In this document: positions 7,542 to 12,458 of the stretch, piece after piece
How the letters are laid out: each line of letters opens with the position of its first letter
Position numbering within the stretch: position 1 is the first letter of the stretch
The notes under the pieces: generated by a model
The model's input: only the letters and a program-made list of their open reading frames with translations
Database searches by the model: none
What the model was told of the DNA's origin: nothing
Program-made: the position numbers and the translations under genes
From: Chloromonas sp. AAM2
Lineage: Eukaryota; Chlorophyta; Chlorophyceae; Chlamydomonadales; Chlamydomonadaceae
DNA: 12,458 nt
Assembly: GCA_004335635.1 (NCBI GenBank)
Contig: QAXH01003947.1
Location: 1,655 to 14,112 of the forward strand
Direction: 5' to 3'

Positions 7542-10500
7542 TTACAATCTTTTGCTATGCTTTTGCAGGTGGTAGTATGGAAACAACACCTCGCTGAAGT
7601 TTCCTATCAAACCGTTATGATACCTATTCTCAGGCAGCTCAATCTTCACCCTTCTGCCTCCTCTCGGTGGCAACCACCCCACCCGCCTACCCAACCATAG
7701 CAGACACCGCCCAACCAACCCACGTGATGACAACAACCCCTGCCCACGTGCCTTGTCTGGTACTGCAGATCCTATTGTACCCTTCCCTGTGCTGCTTGTA
7801 CTGCTGCCTTCACCCTGGTTGTCACCATCTGGCAAATCTCCTGCGCTTGTGCCCGTCCACGTCTTGCTTGCGTCTCCCTTGCTCTTTCCAGCGCCTGCCC
7901 TGCTTCTCACACCGCTTGCTATACTACTGCTGCCTGCCTCAGCTTTACCACCACCCTTGCCCTCGCTTTGGCTTCTTGCAACTGTCTGGCCTACTCCCCC
8001 AGGCAAATCCTGCTCCTGCCCTGACACTACTGCCTGTTCTGCTTGTGCTGCTTGTGAGAGGACCATGTGCAGGTGCCGCCACCGATAGACCTCGTACTGA
8101 GTCTTGCCCTGCACATCAACATGACATAAGGTGTTATCTGCTGTTTTGCGACGTTGTCACGTCCAGTTTTCTTGCTCAGGTTAGGTCCGGGTGGCGCACA
8201 CCCCCTCTCCCATTCTACTGCTCTACATGCTTGATGGTGCAAATCATCAAGATCATACGAATCCTTATATGTGGACACATGCATGTGGGGGTTACGTGAA
8301 ATGGACATATGCTTTGCAGCGACAACACAAGCATTCACGCTCGGTGCACGCAGGCCCGCTTGCTGATTAGTGGGGGCTGCTCAAAACAACCAGGAATGTT
8401 TCACGTGACCAGGTTTTCGATTTTTCATTTCACTTGTAATCCTTTTTAAGTTGTCATACATTTTTATTTCCTCATAAATTACATATACATATAATATTTT
8501 CCCGGAACAGGGCAACAAATCACGGTGGCGTAGGCGAATGCTGGCTTTTGGCATGGAGAGTTGCTCATGCTCATGCAAAGGAGAACACAAACACAATAAT
8601 ATGCCAAGCCCCAGCGTGGATCTACTCATGCTAACTCGTGTTTGGGTGAAAGCTGGTGGCGTGACGCGTGTGTTTGAAACCATAACTGTGAAACCCCAGC
8701 GCACACCTGGCATATGAGGGATATCTGGTAACCAAGGAAAAGAGTGACCAGTAAGGCCGCTGCTGCCATGAAAAGAGTGAGGGCCATGGGCAAGGGGGCA
8801 ACGAACACCAACCACTCGAACACCCGGGAGGTGGGAAGGTAAACGACCTTCACTCCGCCGGTGCGGTAGTCGAGAAACTGAAGAAACAGCAGGCATCAGA
8901 CATTCGTTGGTATGATCATGCGAGCGCATGATGCAATGCACCAAACTAGAACTTAGCATGCCAAAACCGTTTTAGTAGCACAGGACATAGACTGGCATGG
9001 GCACCGCCCTCACAGCGCAAGCAGCAGATAACAGTCTCCATTCGATTGCACTGAATTGAACCCGAAACAGTTGCAGTTGATGTGCCTGCATGCCACTGTT
9101 GTTTGTTGTTAGTTGATTGATCATTATTCCTGATACTTCAACCTGTTCTGTCCAGTCAGCTTGTGCTCTCATGCCTCATTTTGACATCAGGTGTATGATC
9201 GACCCCCCGACGTGCGACCTTCTATCCGCCCACCTTGTGCCTGAGCATGCCCATCTGGTCTGCCTGTCCCAACATGATGAGAACTCCCAACACACTGCCG
9301 TACACCTGCACCCGGGGCAGCACAGCAACTGTTGCAAATCAGAGTGTGTATGTGTACCTGTTTGTCATCAAGGACTCATCCTGCGCCACCAACTATACCT
9401 GCGCCACCAACTACGCCACCAAATATACAAATATAGTACAGTACATAGTACAGCACGGTATATAGTACAGTACAGTATATAGTACAGTACAGTATATAGT
9501 ACAGTACAGTATGTAGTACAGTATATAGTACAGTACAGTATATAGTACAGTACAGTATATAGTACGGTGCAGTCCGTTTACTATCAAGGAAGCCGTCGCA
9601 GGACACGGAACAGCAACAGATGATCCGTGGCGCCAGCAGGCTATCAGCATTGCAGAGATGATGCACTTTGAACGTCAGGAGTCTCACATCCGGATGGAAT
9701 GGGCACCGTCACCAAGAAACCAAAGCCAGGGGATTGAAGACAGCAGCGACAAGGAAGGGGGACGGGCCGGAGGAAGGCGTATAACAGACAAGGCCTTGCC
9801 GGAGGAAGGCGCATAACAGACAAGGCCTTGCCGGAGGAAGGCGCACAACAGACAAGGCCTTGCCGGAGGAAGGCGCACAACAGACAAGGCCTTGCCGGAG
9901 GAAGGCGTACAACAGACAAGGCCTTGCCGGAGGAAGGCGTACAACAGACAAGGCCTTGAGGGATGAGAACCAAACACGCAACTGATGTGGTAGGACGCAC
10001 CGTCATGACCAGATTGGACACCAGGAACAGCAGGAAGACGCGATGGTTCAGCAGCCCCACGCAATTGTTGATCCAACCACTGCGTCACAGCAGGAGGGGT
10101 TGTGAGTTTTCTGTGAAAATGCCACTCTTCGCATAATCTCTGTTACATATCCATCGTTACATGGAATTATTGCTTCGCACTTGCCTTGCTGAGAACTGTT
10201 GGTGGTGAAGACATCCGATGCTGCACATAGACTACCAGCTACCTGGGCAACCAAGCGTGTGCCTGATGTTCGGGTCAGGCATCCATACTAGCCTCATGGC
10301 TTGCTGGTGTTCAATCATGGTCCCTCTGCCTCATGGCTTGCTGGTGTTCAATCATGGTCCCTCTGCATGTCTGGACTGCAACAAACAAACCAATCCCCAG
10401 TGTTGAAGCGCGGTGTTCAAACCCTACTGAGCAGGCCTACGGTGCTGCCGATAAGGAAATGCTGCCTGGTCAAAGGTGAGTCATCCCTGTGACTCTTTGC

Positions 10501-11958
10501 CATTCTTGCTCAAGGGGCATTTTATACCAAATGTCGCCTCACGGTGTGAACAGGATAGTGCTCTACCAGTGATCTTCGGAGATCCTCATGCACCAGTCAC
10601 GTTGTTCTGGCAATGCACTAGTACTGATCTGGCAAAGTCCATCCTACCAACCATGTAGGCACCAGTTGTCACTGCCATGTAGGCACCATGTAGGCTGGTG
10701 CACTGCCATGTAGGCACTGACAGGATAGTTTTGAATCTGTAATCAATACCAGGTGGGCCCACCAGTGGTGGGTTGCTGGAACCACACAAATCACCCTATA
10801 TCAAGGGTAGCTGATAATATCCTGCCGCTCACCAGTGGTGGTCGTGCCTAGCCACGCAGCCCCTACACACCCTGCAGTGCTTGGAGCGGGCAGGCCTTGA
10901 CCAGCGGCACGTGGCGCACGTTTTCTCACACCTGCAAGATGAGAGCCAGCGCGTTATGAACGTTCCTTGCACCTGAATTTTGAGTGCCAAACTCAACGGG
11001 GGTTCCTAACCGCGAAGCTTGCACATTCTCGGAACCAGTTTTAGGCTAGTTTGGAAATCGGTTGTCGCCTTCTCACAACACTTGGCCAAACCGTACTGCA
11101 AAGACCACTGCAGGTGCACCAAAGCCACACTGCGCCTAGAGCTGCCATGCCCTGTCACGCGTGAACAACAAGCCCTGTCATAATCAAATGCCAGCTGGCC
11201 CCTAGTTAACATGTGACTCACAAATGCATATGCCACATATTGATTACCGTAGTGATGTACCTGTTTATACTCTAGCAGTCCCTGTCTATACCCAGATGGA
11301 TCAATAGATGCATGCGACTCACGTACCATACCGCGCCGTCACATGGGTACATGGCGGAGTGCGCCGCCCATGTGCCGCCTGTCACAAAGCCGGGGTCGGA
11401 GCGGCACGCCCACACAAAGGTCGCACAGCAGACCAGGAGGGATGCACTGCCTGTGATGCTGCAAGTAGGATCAAGCCAGGTTTATGGTTTATGGTTTATG
11501 GTTTAGGTTTGGGTTAGGTCGCACAGCACACCAGGAGGGAGCACTGCCTGTGATGCTGCGGATCGGTTGGCGGAATCGCAATCTGATGGCGGAATATGGC
11601 ACCAACCTGACGCTCTCTACATCAGAGAACTCGTCACCAACCCGGAACGGGATAAGCACAACCCTGACCTACCCTGAGCAGGAAGCGAAACCAGTGTTCC
11701 AGGCAGATTTGGAACACAGTCATTGTTTGCGTCAAGGGTAAAGTCCGGGCAAGATGGGCACCGCCTTGACCTACCCTGAGCAAGAAAGCAAAACCAGCGA
11801 GGACGACAGGAACAAGATATAAAGACGGTGTACATGCACTGTGGATGTGCAGTGTGCGCTCACATGTGTGCCTCCCCCACCCATTTGTTGGGCAGGAGTG
11901 CGAACAGGTTGGTCCAGTACATCCAGTAACCGACAGCCAGAAGACCGACGTACGAGAT
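7542..11958 (-). CDS. DHHC-type protein S-acyltransferase (PAT15/PAT17-like), 8 exons seen, N-terminus missing
   Basis: Exons (minus order) 11958-11881, 11629-11607, 11458-11327, 10931-10833, 10079-10001, 9305-9234, 8877-8707, 8108-7545, stop TAA 7544-7542; all GT-AG with matching phase, 406 residues visible. Enzyme: palmitoylates cysteines of membrane-associated proteins. Numbering from the first visible residue: TM1 about 1-22; TM2 about 38-52 followed by SDPG; the cysteine-rich domain 79-117 has every zinc-site Cys/His ([16 protein letters not shown]) and DHHC at 108-111, then [10 protein letters not shown]3 about 122-149; TM4 about 190-212; TQYE (221-224) replaces the common TTxE; the C-terminus [17 protein letters not shown] (379-395) matches the conserved C-terminal motif of plant PATs. 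Residues about 237-360 are Gly/Ser/Lys-rich and look disordered. Compared with plant relatives, roughly 50-90 N-terminal residues are missing. The catalytic core is certain; the microexon is less so. Confidence 0.88.
9432..9567. repeat. 17-bp AT-rich tandem repeat in a DHHC-gene intron
   Basis: A run of units reading tatatagtacagtacag with minor variants (one shortened copy, some single-base changes) inside the 10000-9306 intron. Each unit holds two GTAC palindromes, so single strands could fold extensively. It produces several Tyr/Cys/Thr/Val-rich spurious open frames. Confidence 0.85.
9577..9610 (+). repeat. Dispersed short repeat, copy 3 (5' half)
   Basis: gtttactatcaaggaagccg and then ggacacggaa match the 5' half of the dispersed repeat. 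It directly abuts the 17-bp tandem array in a DHHC-gene intron. Confidence 0.65.
9769..9960. repeat. Minisatellite, 6 x 32 bp, in a DHHC-gene intron
   Basis: Six head-to-tail copies of a 32-bp unit (ggaggaaggcg...aaggccttgcc) starting at 9769, 9801, 9833, 9865, 9897 and 9929. The last ends in ag instead of cc, and copies differ mainly at two positions (cgt/cgc, ata/aca). It lies in the same intron as the 17-bp repeat. Because 32 is not a multiple of 3, all three minus frames read the same 32-residue peptide in rotation. Confidence 0.93.
10292..10365. repeat. 37-bp perfect direct duplication in a DHHC-gene intron
   Basis: The unit cctcatggcttgctggtgtt plus 17 more bases occurs at 10292-10328 and again at 10329-10365 without a mismatch. 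It lies in the 10832-10080 intron, and the perfect identity suggests a recent event. Confidence 0.92.
10650..10717. repeat. Clustered ccatgtaggc repeats in a DHHC-gene intron
   Basis: The decamer ccatgtaggc occurs four times within 68 bases with irregular spacing, in the same 10832-10080 intron as the 37-bp duplication. It looks like a decaying tandem array. Confidence 0.8.
11419..11559. repeat. Duplicated exon edge flanking a telomere-like tract
   Basis: Bases 11419-11462 and 11517-11559 are near-identical (one substitution, one deleted base). The first copy contains the start of the SDPG exon of the DHHC gene and its acceptor; the second lies inside the upstream intron and would be out of frame if used. 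Between them, 11479-11518 reads as repeated ggtttatggtttatgg passing into ggtttaggtttgggttagg, resembling a degenerate TTTAGGG-type telomere repeat. Confidence 0.85.
11607..11629 (-). other. Predicted 23-nt microexon of the DHHC gene
   Basis: The flanking exons cannot be joined directly: 11958-11881 ends in phase 0 and 11458-11327 needs two bases before its first. A 23-nt block bounded by AG (gacgag) and GT (gttggt) encodes FSDVESV plus AG, takes a C from the next exon to make Ser, and restores frame. Plant PAT17-like proteins, as I recall them, have a similar LSDVHRYAS-like segment at this place. The acceptor is poor in pyrimidines. Confidence 0.6.
11643..11694 (+). repeat. Dispersed short repeat, copy 4
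   Basis: cggaacgggataagcacaac, then cctgacctaccctgagcagg and aagcgaaaccag. It lies in the first visible intron of the DHHC gene, just upstream (in transcript order) of the microexon. Confidence 0.7.
11755..11800 (+). repeat. Dispersed short repeat, copy 5
   Basis: gggcaccgccttgacctacc, then ctgagcaagaaagcaaaacc. It is in the same intron as copy 4, about 60 bases away, same orientation. Confidence 0.72.
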
Positions 11959-12458
11959 CTGCAGTACAGGTACATCTGTTGAGCTAGGGCTGCTCAATCA
12001 GTATATATATGCATTTACACCAGGGAAGCCGTCAGAGGACACGGAACGGGTTGGGCACCGCCCTGGCCTACCCTGAGCAAGAAAGCAAAACGAAAGCAGG
12101 GAACAAAGCAGGCAAGGCAGGCCAACCCAAAGCAAAACAGGACGCAGCCGCCAAAGTTTAATCTGTCACTGGTGCGTTTCAGGTGGCCTTTCTATGCATC
12201 ACACAACCAGTGGTGGGTGAGGTACTACTTGGGCTGGGGTGGTGGGTTAGGTACTGGTTTAGGCGCCAAGTGTAGTACTTGAATCTAGGTTGCGTTGAGC
12301 AGACTATTGGCTGTTCAACCGCTGGGTCAGAATGAGCACCTGTTGATGTGATGCTAAGTCACGGATCAGCGACCATCAGGACAGGAAATACATGTTCGAG
12401 CGACATCCGTGGCAAATCTTGTGGCAATGTGTGCTTATGTTATATATATATATTTATA
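11959..12458. other. Region 5' of the first visible DHHC exon; no exon recognised
   Basis: The missing N-terminal exon(s) of the DHHC gene may lie here or beyond the window. On the minus strand I could not find an open stretch with a good donor that resembles the start of a plant-type PAT. The region holds dispersed repeat copy 6, short TA runs at 12001-12010 and a (TA)n tract at 12440-12455. Confidence 0.45.
12011..12092 (+). repeat. Dispersed short repeat, copy 6 (fullest copy)
   Basis: gcatttacaccagggaagcc, ggacacggaacgggttgggc, then accgccctggcctaccctga and gcaagaaagcaaaac. It is the most complete copy in the window and defines a unit of about 80 bases. Confidence 0.75.

Noticed and set aside
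8381..8959. 192-residue minus frame
   Set aside because: A different frame from the exon 8877-8707, which carries the TM4 sequence and joins in phase to exons on both sides. The longer frame has no recognisable content.
9376..9687. Tyr/Cys/Thr-rich minus frames
   Set aside because: Translation of the 17-bp AT-rich tandem repeat inside an intron.
9644..10088. Three overlapping minus frames rich in PSSGKALSV / ARPCLL repeats
   Set aside because: They are created by the 32-bp minisatellite. The only coding part in this span is the exon 10079-10001, whose frame and borders are fixed by the DHHC homology.
11006..11329. 107-residue minus frame
   Set aside because: It falls in the intron between the SDPG exon and the DHHC exon, with no similarity seen.
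11479..11518. True chromosome end or telomere
   Set aside because: The tract is only about 40 bases, is degenerate, and has coding exons of the same gene on both sides, so it is at most an interstitial telomere-like repeat.
1..12458. CRISPR array, phage, transposase gene or bacterial-type operon
   Set aside because: No repeat-spacer structure, no transposase-like protein and no operon layout were seen; all genes are intron-rich and eukaryotic.

Overview
The window reads as nuclear DNA of a flagellated green alga, most likely a chlamydomonadalean chlorophyte. The reasons are: three genes broken into many short exons with GT-AG introns; a TGTAA polyadenylation motif (the volvocalean signal) downstream of all three stop codons; a palmitoyltransferase resembling the land-plant PAT15/PAT17 type; and a RIIa-type docking protein of a kind typical of cilia. 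I do not assign a species. Most long open frames here are shadows or repeat-driven. The genes were found by reading short exons and checking that reading phase agrees at every junction.

Layout. (1) 501-1567, minus: a complete 3-exon, 158-residue protein with two RIIa/Dpy-30-like dimerization/docking (D/D) domains. (2) 1568-1811: a 244-base divergent promoter region. (3) 1812-6910, plus: a complete 11-exon, 505-residue protein of the KANL3/TEX30 alpha/beta-hydrolase family. It has lost the residues expected at the catalytic Ser and His, and carries a proline-rich, glutamine-rich C-terminal extension ending in a basic nuclear-localization-like cluster. (4) 6911-7541: a convergent 3' region holding a polyadenylation motif for each neighbour. 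(5) 7542-11958, minus: eight exons (406 residues) of a DHHC protein S-acyltransferase, with its N-terminus not found in the window. It includes a predicted 23-nt microexon. (6) 11959-12458: no exon recognised.

The introns, especially those of the palmitoyltransferase, are rich in repeats. They hold a 6 x 32-bp minisatellite, a 17-bp AT-rich tandem repeat, a 37-bp direct duplication, a telomere-like TTTATGG/TTTAGGTTTGGG tract flanked by a duplicated piece of exon, and at least six copies of a short dispersed repeat, all in the same orientation.

The three genes do not form a pathway. They are ordinary nuclear neighbours: one probably ciliary scaffold, one probably chromatin-linked pseudo-hydrolase, one membrane enzyme. 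I see no CRISPR array, phage, toxin or prokaryotic-type system. The best candidates for something undescribed are the tandem D/D protein, the catalytically dead KANL3-like protein with its extension, and the microexon beside a duplicated splice acceptor.
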